64,000 nt of DNA. Origin: Roseovarius salincola. Its GTDB lineage: Bacteria > Pseudomonadota > Alphaproteobacteria > Rhodobacterales > Rhodobacteraceae. This document shows, piece by piece, positions 21,487 through 29,976 of this stretch. Numbering within the stretch: the first letter of the stretch is position 1; the number at the start of each line of letters is the position of its first letter. The stretch is taken from contig NZ_JAPTNL010000008.1 of NCBI RefSeq assembly GCF_026891095.1, forward strand, positions 1 to 64,000, in the 5' to 3' direction. Position numbers and translations under genes: made by a program. The notes under the pieces are model-generated. The model had not been told where the DNA came from. It ran no database searches and was given only the letters and a program-made list of their open reading frames with translations.

Positions 21487-22649
21487 GCGCGCTGGCGATC
21501 CCTAACCGCGATGCGCGCCGGTTATGGCTCTGGAGCAACGGGCTGACGGGTGCACCGGGCGGCAAGCCCGATGTGATGGCGATCATCCGCGCGCTGGGTT
21601 TCGTGCAGATCGACACGATCCGCAACGTGACGCGCGCGCATCATCATATCCTGTGGTCGCGCAACCAGTCCTACCGGGAGGGGATGCTATGGCCCTTGTT
21701 GCGCCAGCGCGACCTGTTCGAGCATTTCACCCATGATGCCTCGCTTTTGCCGATGGAGGTGCTGCCGCTCTGGCAGCGCCAGTTCCGCCGCCTTGGCGAG
21801 AAGGTGGCGCGCGCGGAATGGTATCGCTCGGGGTTGGGGCAGGCGGAGATCCGCGCCATCCATGCGCGGATCGCGCGCGAGGGGCCGCTTTCGACCCATG
21901 CCTTCGACAGCGCCGCGCCGGGGCGGCAGATGTGGGCGCGCCCGGCGCACAAGAAGGCGCTGGATCAGATGTGGTATGCGGGCGATCTGGCGACCAGTCA
22001 CCGCGAGAATTTCGTGAAGTTCTACGATCTGGGGGAGCGGGTGTTTCCGCGCATCGAGGCGCCGCCCGACCAAGAGGCGATCGACGCGCTGTGCAAGGGG
22101 GCGCTGGACCGGCTGAGCCTTGCGACGGGTGGCGAGGTGCAGCGGTTCTGGGATGCGGTGAGTGCGGCGGAGACGCGCGACTGGCTGGCGCGCGCGCGCC
22201 CTGTGCCGCTGAGGATCGAGGGCGCGGACGGGCGCTGGCAGGACGGCTGGGGCGCGCCCGATATCGCGGCGCGGCTGGAACGCGCCGGGGCTGCGGGCGG
22301 GGCCGGGTCAAGGATGCGGCTGCTCAATCCGTTCGATCCGGCGATCCGCGATCGCGCGCGGCTGCAACGGCTGTTCGGGTTCGAATACCGCAACGAGATG
22401 TTCGTGCCCCCCGCGAAGCGGCGTTGGGGCTATTACGTCTATCCGCTGCTGGAGGGTGTGCGTTTCGTCGGGCGCATCGAGCTCAAGGCCGACCGGCGCG
22501 AGGGCGTCATGCGTGTGAGCGGGTTCTGGGGAGAGCCGGGCGTGCGCTGGGGCCAGGGGCGTGTGGCGCGGCTCGATGCGGAACTGGTGCGGTTCGCGCG
22601 CCTTGCGGGGATCGCCCGGATCGAATGGAACATGTCGCGTCCGGGTTGA
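21483..22649 (+). CDS. Winged-helix DNA glycosylase-like protein (YcaQ/AlkX, HTH_42 family)
   Basis: A 388-residue HTH_42-family protein. It shows VQIDT at residues 41-45, which fits the Q-phi-D catalytic motif of the YcaQ/AlkX branch; these enzymes unhook alkylated bases and DNA interstrand crosslinks. Other family segments are RAHHHILWSRN, FEHFTHDASLLPME, AGDLATSHRENFVKFYDL, and LLNPFDPAIRDRARLQRLFGFEYRNE near the C-terminus. The start overlaps the stop of the ABC ATPase gene by 4 bp. The family call is good; the lesion specificity is inferred. Confidence 0.85.
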   Translation: MSALAIPNRDARRLWLWSNGLTGAPGGKPDVMAIIRALGFVQIDTIRNVTRAHHHILWSRNQSYREGMLWPLLRQRDLFEHFTHDASLLPMEVLPLWQRQFRRLGEKVARAEWYRSGLGQAEIRAIHARIAREGPLSTHAFDSAAPGRQMWARPAHKKALDQMWYAGDLATSHRENFVKFYDLGERVFPRIEAPPDQEAIDALCKGALDRLSLATGGEVQRFWDAVSAAETRDWLARARPVPLRIEGADGRWQDGWGAPDIAARLERAGAAGGAGSRMRLLNPFDPAIRDRARLQRLFGFEYRNEMFVPPAKRRWGYYVYPLLEGVRFVGRIELKADRREGVMRVSGFWGEPGVRWGQGRVARLDAELVRFARLAGIARIEWNMSRPG

Positions 22650-22658
22650 GCGGCGGGT

Positions 22659-23618
22659 TCAGGCCACCCCGGCGCGCAGGGCGTCGTGGATGTGAACGAG
22701 GCCGCGCAGCGTGCCGGTGTCGTCGACGGCGAAGAGGGCGCTGATCTTGTTGGCGTTCATCACGCCGAGCGCCTCGGAGAGCAGGGCCTCGGGGGCGATG
22801 GTGCGCGGGCCGCTTGTGGCGACCTCGCCGGCCTTGCGCTGCATCAGGTTGTCGAGATTGCGCCGCAGGTCGCCGTCGGTGATGACCCCGGCGAGGCGAC
22901 CGTCGCGGACCACGGCGGCCACGCCGAAGCCCTTGGCGGTCATTTCCAGCAGCGTGTCGCCCATCGGCGTATCTTCGGCGACCACGGGCAGCGCGTCGCC
23001 TGTATGCATGACCGAGGAGACCTTGAGCAGCTGCGCGCCGAGCGTGCCGCCGGGATGGAAGGCGAGGAAGTTTTCGCGCTCGAACCCGCGCAGGCGCATC
23101 AGCGCCACGGCCAGCGCATCGCCGAGCGCCATGGTGCAGGTGGTCGATGTGGTCGGCGCCATGCCGATCGCGCAGGCCTCGGGGGCGTCGGGCAGTTGCA
23201 GCAGGTGATCGGACTGCACCGCCAGCGTGCTGCCGGATTTCTTGGTGATGCCGATCAGCGGGATCGAGAAGCGCCGTGTATGGGCGATGATATCGGCAAG
23301 TTCACGGGTCTCGCCGGAATTCGAGATCAGGATCACCGCATCCTGCGCGGTGATCATGCCAAGGTCGCCATGGCTGGCCTCGCCGGGGTGGACATATTGC
23401 GCGGGGGTGCCGGTGCTGGCCATGGTCGAGGCGATCTTGGCGGCCACATGGCCCGATTTGCCCATGCCCGACACGATCACCCGCCCCGGCACCGCCAGCA
23501 GAAGACCGACCACCGGATCGAAGGCGGGGGGCAGCGCGTCGCGCAGGGTGGCGAGCGCGGCGCGCTCGATATCCAGAACATCGCGGGCGATGTCGGTGGG
23601 GCGGGGCGGGGACGTCAT
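22659..23618 (-). CDS. kdsD: KpsF/GutQ family arabinose-5-phosphate isomerase
   Basis: A 319-residue sugar isomerase that converts ribulose 5-phosphate to arabinose 5-phosphate, the precursor of Kdo in lipopolysaccharide. The SIS domain (about 40-175) has SGMGKSGHVAAKIASTM and SNSGETREL, and two C-terminal CBS domains follow (about 210-319; VVRDGRLAGVITDGDLRR, FAVDDTGTLRGLVHIHD). It is a single gene, convergent with the YcaQ-like gene. The symbol is given by family; KpsF and GutQ paralogues cannot be separated by sequence alone. Confidence 0.9.
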   Translation of the reverse strand: MTSPPRPTDIARDVLDIERAALATLRDALPPAFDPVVGLLLAVPGRVIVSGMGKSGHVAAKIASTMASTGTPAQYVHPGEASHGDLGMITAQDAVILISNSGETRELADIIAHTRRFSIPLIGITKKSGSTLAVQSDHLLQLPDAPEACAIGMAPTTSTTCTMALGDALAVALMRLRGFERENFLAFHPGGTLGAQLLKVSSVMHTGDALPVVAEDTPMGDTLLEMTAKGFGVAAVVRDGRLAGVITDGDLRRNLDNLMQRKAGEVATSGPRTIAPEALLSEALGVMNANKISALFAVDDTGTLRGLVHIHDALRAGVA

Positions 23619-23732
23619 GAAGGCCGGCTCCGGTTTGCTTGCCCGAGGTCATAGCGCGGGCATGGGCCAAGGCCAAGCCCAAGCTGCGAAACCTGCTGGT
23701 ATCCGCGCCCGCGCGACACTAACGTCGCGCCG

Positions 23733-24953
23733 ATGAGTGATGCCGATATTCTTGACAGCCGCCATGCCTGGGCACGGTTGGCCATCTCGCTGCTGATCGC
23801 CACGATCGGCAATGTCGGGATGTGGGCGATCATCGTGATCATGCCCGCCGTGCAGGCAGAGTTCGGGATCGACCGGGCCGACGCTTCGCTGCCTTACACG
23901 CTGACCATGGTGGGCTTCGCGCTGGGCAACCTGTTGATCGGGCGCGTGGTGGACCGGTTCGGCGTGGCGGTGGCGCTGGGCGCGGCGGCGGTGCTGATCG
24001 GGGTCTCGACCGGGCTGGCGGCGCTGAGCCCTTCGGTGCCGGTGCTGTCGGTGCAGCAATTCGTCATCGGGTTCGGCACGGCAGCCTGTTTCGGCCCGCT
24101 GATCGCCGATATCTCGCTGTGGTTCCTCAGGCGGCGCGGGATCGCCGTGGCCATAGCGGCCAGCGGCAATTACCTGTCGGGCGCGATCTGGCCGGTGATC
24201 CTGGCGGGGGTACTGGCGGAACAGGGCTGGCGCGCGGTCTACATGGTGCTGGCGGCGGTCACGGTGACGACGATGCTGCCGCTGGTGCTGTTGCTGCGCC
24301 GCCGCCTTCCGCTGGCGGCGCGCGAGCGCGCCGACGCGGCGGCGTCGCTGCGCGCCAAGGCGGCCGGGTTCCCGCCGCGGACGCTGATGCTGATGCTGGG
24401 GCTGGCGGGTGTGGGCTGCTGCGTGGCGATGTCGATGCCGCAGGTCCATATCGTCAGTTTCTGCGTCGATCTGGGATATGGCCCTGCGGTGGGCGGGCAG
24501 ATGTTGTCGCTGATGCTGCTGGGGGGTGTCGTCTCGCGTCTTGTGTCGGGGCTGATCGCCGACCGGCTGGGCGGTGTGAGGACGCTGCTGATCGGGTCGG
24601 GGCTGCAATGCCTGGCGCTGTTTCTTTACCTGCCCTCGGGGGGGCTCGTGTCGCTTTACATGGTCAGCCTTGTGTTCGGGCTGGCACAGGGCGGGATCGT
24701 GCCGAGCTATGCGCTGGTGGTGCGCGAATACATGCCCAGCCAGGAGGCCGGCCGGCGCGTCGGATTCGTGCTGATGGCGACGATCCTGGGCATGGCGATG
24801 GGGGGCTGGATGTCGGGCTGGATCTATGACGTGACCGGCAGCTACACGATGGCCTTCGTGAACGGGATCGCGTGGAATTTCCTCAATATCGCGATCATGG
24901 TGATGATCCTGCTGCGCACCCGGCCGCGCCGGGAGGTGGCGGTCGCGGCCTGA
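23733..24953 (+). CDS. MFS transporter
   Basis: A 406-residue major facilitator protein with about 12 transmembrane helices. The loop between helices 2 and 3 reads LIGRVVDRFGVAVALG, and the matching loop of the second half is LVSGLIADRLGGVRTLL; both are MFS signature A variants. The overall pattern resembles monocarboxylate or oxalate/formate-type carriers, but the substrate is unknown. It is divergent from kdsD. Confidence 0.85.
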   Translation: MSDADILDSRHAWARLAISLLIATIGNVGMWAIIVIMPAVQAEFGIDRADASLPYTLTMVGFALGNLLIGRVVDRFGVAVALGAAAVLIGVSTGLAALSPSVPVLSVQQFVIGFGTAACFGPLIADISLWFLRRRGIAVAIAASGNYLSGAIWPVILAGVLAEQGWRAVYMVLAAVTVTTMLPLVLLLRRRLPLAARERADAAASLRAKAAGFPPRTLMLMLGLAGVGCCVAMSMPQVHIVSFCVDLGYGPAVGGQMLSLMLLGGVVSRLVSGLIADRLGGVRTLLIGSGLQCLALFLYLPSGGLVSLYMVSLVFGLAQGGIVPSYALVVREYMPSQEAGRRVGFVLMATILGMAMGGWMSGWIYDVTGSYTMAFVNGIAWNFLNIAIMVMILLRTRPRREVAVAA

Positions 24954-24965
24954 GGCGGCTGGGCG

Positions 24966-25880
24966 TCAGCCTTCGTGAACGATCCTGATATGGCGTTCGC
25001 CGCGCGCCTCGGCCAGGGCGATCTGTTTCTGGCGCTCGCGAAAGCGCGCCTTGGCCGCGTCATCGGTTTCATCGACGCAAAGATGGCATGAGACCCCGTG
25101 TTCATATTCGGGGCGCGATCTGTCGGCAGGCAGGATCGGGCGGCGGCAGGCAAAGCAGAGTTCATGCGGCCCTTCGGCCAGCCCGTGTCCGACCGAGACG
25201 CGCCCGTCAAAGACGAAGCATTCGCCCTGCCATGTGCTGTCGGCGGCGGGCGTTTCCTCGAGATATTTCAGGATGCCGCCCTTGAGGTGATAGACATCCT
25301 CCACTCCCTGACCCAGCAGGAAGTTGGTGGATTTCTCGCAGCGGATGCCGCCGGTGCAGAACATCGCGATGCGCTTGTTGTGAAAGCGGTGCTTGTTGGC
25401 CTCCCACCAGGCGGGAAAATCGCGGAAGGTTTCGGTGCCGGGGTCGATCGCGCCCTCGAATGTGCCGATGGCCACCTCGTAATCGTTGCGCGTGTCGATC
25501 ACCGCCACGTCGGGCGCGCGGATGAGGTCGTTCCATTCGGCGGGCTCGACATAATGGCCGACGCGCGCGCGCGGGTCCACGTCGGGCTGGCCCATCGTGA
25601 CGATCTCTTTCTTCAGCCGCACCTTGAGGCGGCGGAAGGGCTGATCGGTGCTGGTGCTTTCCTTCCACTCCAGATCGGCGCAACCGGGCAGGGCGCGGAT
25701 ATGGTCAAGCACCGCATCGATTCCGGCGCGCGGCCCGGCGATGGTGCCATTGATCCCCTCATGCGCCAGCAGAAGCGAGCCCGATATCCCCTGCGCGTCG
25801 CAGAGATCGAGAAGCGGGCCGCGGATGGCCGCGGGGTCGGCGAAGCGGGTGAAGTGGTAAAGCGCGGCGATGGTATACAT
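24966..25880 (-). CDS. trhO: tRNA uridine(34) hydroxylase, rhodanese family
   Basis: A 304-residue TrhO (YceA)-type protein that hydroxylates U34 of certain tRNAs using oxygen, the first step toward 5-methoxyuridine or cmo5U. An N-terminal region (IAALYHFTRF, LAHEGINGTIAG) precedes a rhodanese domain with the catalytic loop FCTGGIRCEKST, and a C-terminal cysteine-rich part follows (CFACRRPI and CHLC). I chose the ATG at 25880 (MYTIAAL); an upstream extension to 26078 is arginine-rich and overlaps the pncA region. Confidence 0.9.
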   Translation of the reverse strand: MYTIAALYHFTRFADPAAIRGPLLDLCDAQGISGSLLLAHEGINGTIAGPRAGIDAVLDHIRALPGCADLEWKESTSTDQPFRRLKVRLKKEIVTMGQPDVDPRARVGHYVEPAEWNDLIRAPDVAVIDTRNDYEVAIGTFEGAIDPGTETFRDFPAWWEANKHRFHNKRIAMFCTGGIRCEKSTNFLLGQGVEDVYHLKGGILKYLEETPAADSTWQGECFVFDGRVSVGHGLAEGPHELCFACRRPILPADRSRPEYEHGVSCHLCVDETDDAAKARFRERQKQIALAEARGERHIRIVHEG

Positions 25881-25984
25881 GCGCCGCGATGTAAGCGGCA
25901 CGGCGCATTTGGGCAAGTGCGTTAAGCGGCGCCATTGACGGCGGGCGCGGCGCTGCCTACCCCTTGAGGGAAAGGAGATGTCCC

Positions 25985-26581
25985 ATGACCCAAGCCCTGA
26001 TCGTGATCGACATGCAGAACGATTTCTGCCCCGGCGGCGCATTGGCGGTACCCGAGGGCGACAGTATCGTGCCTGCAATCAACAGGTTGATGGATGATTT
26101 CGCCTCGGTGATCCTGACCCAGGACTGGCACCCGGCGGGACATTCATCATTCGCTTCGGGCCATGAGGGGATGGAGTCGTTCGAGATGATCGAGATGCCT
26201 TATGGCGCGCAGGTGCTGTGGCCGGACCATTGCGTGCAGGGCAGCGCGGGCGCGGCGTTTCACCCCGATCTGGACACCACGCGCGCCGACATGATCCTGC
26301 GCAAGGGGTTTCGCGCGCAGATCGACAGCTATTCTGCGTTTTTCGAGAATGACCGGGAGACCCCGACCGGCCTGCACGGCTATCTTCAGGAGCGCGGCAT
26401 CAGCCAGGTGACGATGGCCGGGCTGGCAACGGATTTCTGCGTTGCCTATTCGGCGATGGACGGTGCGCGGCTGGGGTATGACGTGGTCGTGCGCGAGGGG
26501 CTGTGCCGGGCGATCGATCTTGATGGCTCGCTCGAGGCGGCGGTGGACGCGATGAAGGATGCCGGTGTGCGGATCGCCTGA
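25985..26581 (+). CDS. pncA: Nicotinamidase
   Basis: A 198-residue isochorismatase-fold amidase that converts nicotinamide to nicotinate in NAD salvage. The catalytic Asp is in VIDMQNDFCPGGAL (D9), metal ligands are in TQDWHPAGH (D47, H49) and WPDHCVQG, and the nucleophilic Cys is in GLATDFCVAYS. GGAAAGGAG lies upstream of the ATG at 25985. Three genes follow one another closely: pncA, a UDG-like gene and sseB-like. Confidence 0.95.
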   Translation: MTQALIVIDMQNDFCPGGALAVPEGDSIVPAINRLMDDFASVILTQDWHPAGHSSFASGHEGMESFEMIEMPYGAQVLWPDHCVQGSAGAAFHPDLDTTRADMILRKGFRAQIDSYSAFFENDRETPTGLHGYLQERGISQVTMAGLATDFCVAYSAMDGARLGYDVVVREGLCRAIDLDGSLEAAVDAMKDAGVRIA

Positions 26582-26584
26582 GCG

Positions 26585-27172
26585 ATGCCGGAGCTGACGG
26601 ACGAGATCGAAGCCTGCCGGTTATGCGCGGCGCGATTCGAGCGGACCGAGACCGCCCATGCGCCGCGTCCGGTGGTATGGTTTCGCCCCTCGGCCCGGAT
26701 CCTGATTGCGGGGCAGGCGCCGGGGGCGCGGGTGCATCGTTCGGGCAAGCCGTTTGACGACCCCTCGGGGGCGCGTCTGCGCGACTGGCTGGGGCTGAGC
26801 GAGGCCGGATTTTACGACAAGGAACAGGTGGCGATCGTGCCGATGGCGTTCTGCTTTCCAGGTTATGATGCCAGGGGCAGCGACCTGCCGCCGCCGGTCA
26901 TATGCGGACAGACCTGGCATGACCGGGTGATGGGGCGGCTTGAGCAGGTGCGGCTGCGGGTGATCGTGGGGGGGCATGCGCAGCGCTATCATCTGGGCAC
27001 GCGGCAGGGCGTCACCGAGACGGTGCGCAGATGGCGGGACCATGCGCCGCGGCTCTTTCCCTTGCCGCACCCGTCCTGGCGCAATACGGCATGGCTGAGG
27101 CGCAACCCGTGGTTCGAGGCCGAGCTGCTGCCGGTGCTGCGCGCCCGCGTGAGAGAGGTTCTGGATGGCTGA
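26585..27172 (+). CDS. Uracil-DNA glycosylase superfamily protein
   Basis: A 195-residue UDG-fold protein. Motif 1 appears as LIAGQAPGARVHRSGKPFDD and the late motif as PLPHPSWRN. An N-terminal CRLC pair resembles the Cys pair of Fe-S UDGs, but further cluster cysteines are not obvious. This subgroup is usually annotated only as UDG-like, so base-excision activity is unproven. It starts 3 bp after pncA and overlaps the next gene by 8 bp. Confidence 0.85.
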   Translation: MPELTDEIEACRLCAARFERTETAHAPRPVVWFRPSARILIAGQAPGARVHRSGKPFDDPSGARLRDWLGLSEAGFYDKEQVAIVPMAFCFPGYDARGSDLPPPVICGQTWHDRVMGRLEQVRLRVIVGGHAQRYHLGTRQGVTETVRRWRDHAPRLFPLPHPSWRNTAWLRRNPWFEAELLPVLRARVREVLDG

Positions 27173-27965
27173 GGAAACGCTGCTGGATGCGGCGCATCAG
27201 GCGATGGAGGCCGCGCCCGAGGACGGGCAGGCAAGGCTGGCATTCTACGAAAGGCTGGCGGCGGGCGAATTGTTCCTGTTGCTGGAAAATGAGGCCGGGG
27301 ACGAAGAGGGAACGATCTCGCCAAGGGTCTTCACGATCGAGGGGCAGGGCTATGTGCTGGCTTTCGACCGCGAGGAGCGGCTGGCGCGTTTCGCCGAAGG
27401 CCCGGCACCCTATGCGGCGCTGTCGGGGCGCGTGATCGCCGGGATGCTGGCGCCCGAGGGGCTGGGCATGGGGGTGAACCTGGAGGTCGCGCCCTCGGCC
27501 ATCCTGCTGCCGCCGGAGGCGGTGGCGTGGCTGGATGGCACGCTCTCGCAGGTGCCCGACGAGACCGAGGCGCGCGCGCAATCCTTTCATGCGCCCGCCG
27601 GTCTGCCCGAAAGCCTGCTTGGGGCGCTTGATGCGCGTCTGGCGTCGGCGGCCGGGTTGGCGGAGCTGGCTTACCTTGTGGGCGTCACCTATGAGGGTGG
27701 CGCACAGGGGCATATGCTGGGCATTGTCGATGCGGTGCCGGGGGCCGAGGGCGCGCTGGCGCGGGCGGTGGCGGATGTGCTGAGCTTTTCGGGGCTGGAG
27801 GCGGCGGCGCTGGATGTGGCGTTCTTTCGCGGGTCCGACCCGGTGGCGGCACGGCTGGCACGGGTGGGATTGCGCTTCGATCTGCCAAAGGCGCAGGAGG
27901 AGGCCGCGCAGACCCCCGGCGCCGCGCCCGGGACGGATCCGGACAGGCCGCCGCGCCTGAGGTGA
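27165..27965 (+). CDS. SseB family protein
   Basis: A 266-residue protein with an SseB N-terminal domain (about 1-125; LLDAAHQAMEAAPEDGQARL, FYERLAAGELFLLL, VLAFDREERLARFA) and a second alpha-beta region. Its C-terminus is rich in Pro, Ala and Gly. SseB-like proteins have been linked to serine sensitivity and to secretion-associated functions, but the biochemical role is unknown. The gene overlaps the UDG-like gene by 8 bp and probably shares its transcript. Confidence 0.8.
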   Translation: MAEETLLDAAHQAMEAAPEDGQARLAFYERLAAGELFLLLENEAGDEEGTISPRVFTIEGQGYVLAFDREERLARFAEGPAPYAALSGRVIAGMLAPEGLGMGVNLEVAPSAILLPPEAVAWLDGTLSQVPDETEARAQSFHAPAGLPESLLGALDARLASAAGLAELAYLVGVTYEGGAQGHMLGIVDAVPGAEGALARAVADVLSFSGLEAAALDVAFFRGSDPVAARLARVGLRFDLPKAQEEAAQTPGAAPGTDPDRPPRLR

Positions 27966-28142
27966 GGGCCGCTCAAGCAGACACGATAGAAAGCCAGTGA
28001 GGAGGGTTTACATCAGTTTGAAGCTGAGTCTACGTCGATAGTGGAAAGCCGGTTAGAGACCATTCGTTTCCTGACAGGTTTCAAAATTCATCCGCCATAT
28101 GTTATTCTGCGCTTCTGCCATGTAATCTAGGGACGATGATAA

Positions 28143-28718
28143 ATGGTAAAAGCCCTCATTAGTGTAGTAGCAATTTGCCTTGTTGTTGCCCCGCTGGCGG
28201 CAGAGCCTAAAGACGAGATAAAGGGCGGCATGGCTTGCAAGATCACTAGCGAGGCAACTGTCATATCCAATGAAGGAAAGCCAGTCGAAGGGCAGGTGTT
28301 TTCTGATGGTGTCTTGCCCGATAGCACGATTCAATTAAAATACAGGGAAACAAGACTGGGCTTTTCTGTCAACCTTGAAGGAGCCTATGGCGAGCACTTG
28401 ATGTATGCAGGATATTTGTACGAATTCCCAGATCGTTTGAGCCCGTCGATTACCAGTAAAGAGATCAATTTCACTTCGTCATACACGCATGTCTCCTTTG
28501 ATCCGGAAAGAATACGAGTTGGCGCTCAGGCACACGAATTGTATCTTGAAAGATATTATAAAGGTGACTGGCACGGGACTTTGAGCAGATCTTACATGTT
28601 TGACCGTGAAGGGGGTCTGGCCGCGCAGATTGCCACATTAGACTGTCGCACGACACTCGATGCAATAGATGACGTCATTCGAGCTTTTCATGAGAAAGCT
28701 GTAGAACCAACGAGATAA
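28143..28718 (+). CDS. Secreted hypothetical protein in an AT-richer islet
   Basis: I do not recognise this 191-residue protein. It has a clear signal peptide (MVKALISVVAICLVVAPLAA), so it is probably periplasmic. The mature part is mixed alpha/beta with many Tyr and Ser residues (SYTHVSFDPERIRVG, YLERYYKGDWHGTL) and two Cys at about 31 and 170 that could form a disulphide. Codon use differs from the neighbours, with many A/T third positions. The surrounding 27966-28770 is also AT-richer, which suggests recent acquisition. It is convergent with the YeeE/YedE gene. No function is proposed. Confidence 0.65.
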   Translation: MVKALISVVAICLVVAPLAAEPKDEIKGGMACKITSEATVISNEGKPVEGQVFSDGVLPDSTIQLKYRETRLGFSVNLEGAYGEHLMYAGYLYEFPDRLSPSITSKEINFTSSYTHVSFDPERIRVGAQAHELYLERYYKGDWHGTLSRSYMFDREGGLAAQIATLDCRTTLDAIDDVIRAFHEKAVEPTR

Positions 28719-28773
28719 GCTTCAGCCGTCCATGGCTGACCAAAGCGAATTTTCAACTTGGTTGTAGCGTCGC

Positions 28774-29835
28774 TCAGGCCGGTTGGCGCACGCCGCGTTG
28801 ATCGACGATGAGGTCGGTCATCATGGCGCCGATCCACATGCACAACAGCGCAAGCCATGCGGTGCCCGCGAAGACCGAACCGCCGGTGACGCCGTTGCCG
28901 ATGGCGCAGCCGCCCGCCAGCATCCCGCCGAAACCCATCAGGGCCGCGCCGGTCAGGGCGCGGCGCATGTTGGCTTCATCCTCGAAGCCCTGGAAGCGGA
29001 ACTCGCGCGTGAGCCAGGAGGCGAGGAACGAGCCGAGGAACACCCCCGGCACCAGACCGATATCGAATTCGAGGATCGCCGTGTGGTCGAGGAAGAACAT
29101 CAGCGTGCTGGCCGAGGGGCCGGTGAAGGTGGCGCTTTCGACCGGCACCGGGTCGAAGGCGACCTGAGAGAGCGCATAGGTGGACACCCATCCCACGGCG
29201 ACGGCGAAGCCCACGCCGGAGGCAAAGACAAGGCGCCAGATCCCGATGCGGTTATGGGCCGAGACCGCCAGCGCGATGCCGGCGACCACGATCCCGAAGA
29301 TCAGCCCGGCCACGTTGGGCAGCCCGAGGGATGCCAGCAGATCCATGTTCTGCCCGCCCGAGGTGACCCAGAGTGCGGCCAGCGAGTCGCGGGTGGGCGC
29401 AAGCCAGCCCGAAAGGCTCATTTGCGCGACTACGGCAAAGACCAGCCCGGCAACGACCGAGCGCAGGTTGCCCGTGGCCGCCAGCACCAGAAGCCGCCCC
29501 GAACAGCCGCGCGCCAGCACCATGCCGACGCCGAACAGCAGCCCGCCGATCACCGCGCCCGACCAGCTGCCGGGGATGGCCATGATGCGGGCATCCTGGG
29601 CGTGAAAGAGGCCCAGATATTGCGCCCCCTGCACCCAGACCAAGGCGGTCGAGAAGGTCAGCAGCCACACCGCCACCTTGTCGCCCATGCGACCGCGCGC
29701 GAATTCGACCGTTGCGGCGCGCAGGCAAAAGCGCGACCGCTGCGCGGCCACGCCGAAGATCACGCCGGTCAGCAGCCCCAGAAGGGCCGCAGCCGGGGCT
29801 TCGCCGATGCTTTCGACCAATGCAAGAATATCCAT
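28774..29835 (-). CDS. YeeE/YedE family sulfur-compound transporter
   Basis: A 353-residue membrane protein with about nine or ten helices. It carries the conserved cysteine motifs of the YeeE/YedE (TsuA) family: RSRFCLRAA, LARGCSGRLLV and AGGCAIGNGVTGGS. TsuA proteins import thiosulfate through relays of cysteines; other members move other sulfur species. I chose the ATG at 29835 (MDILAL). It is divergent from an MFS carrier, with 141 bp between them. No sulfur oxidation genes are next to it. Confidence 0.88.
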   Translation of the reverse strand: MDILALVESIGEAPAAALLGLLTGVIFGVAAQRSRFCLRAATVEFARGRMGDKVAVWLLTFSTALVWVQGAQYLGLFHAQDARIMAIPGSWSGAVIGGLLFGVGMVLARGCSGRLLVLAATGNLRSVVAGLVFAVVAQMSLSGWLAPTRDSLAALWVTSGGQNMDLLASLGLPNVAGLIFGIVVAGIALAVSAHNRIGIWRLVFASGVGFAVAVGWVSTYALSQVAFDPVPVESATFTGPSASTLMFFLDHTAILEFDIGLVPGVFLGSFLASWLTREFRFQGFEDEANMRRALTGAALMGFGGMLAGGCAIGNGVTGGSVFAGTAWLALLCMWIGAMMTDLIVDQRGVRQPA

Positions 29836-29976
29836 TTCGCGCGCCTTTCGGTATCTGGGCAGGGGGCATCGCATGCGGGGAGGCGAATGTCTTTGATCCA
29901 GATCACTGTTCCGGGCAAAAGGAAAAATCCCGCCCACGCTCTCGCCAAGACGAAAGGTTGGGCGTAAAGGAATCGC

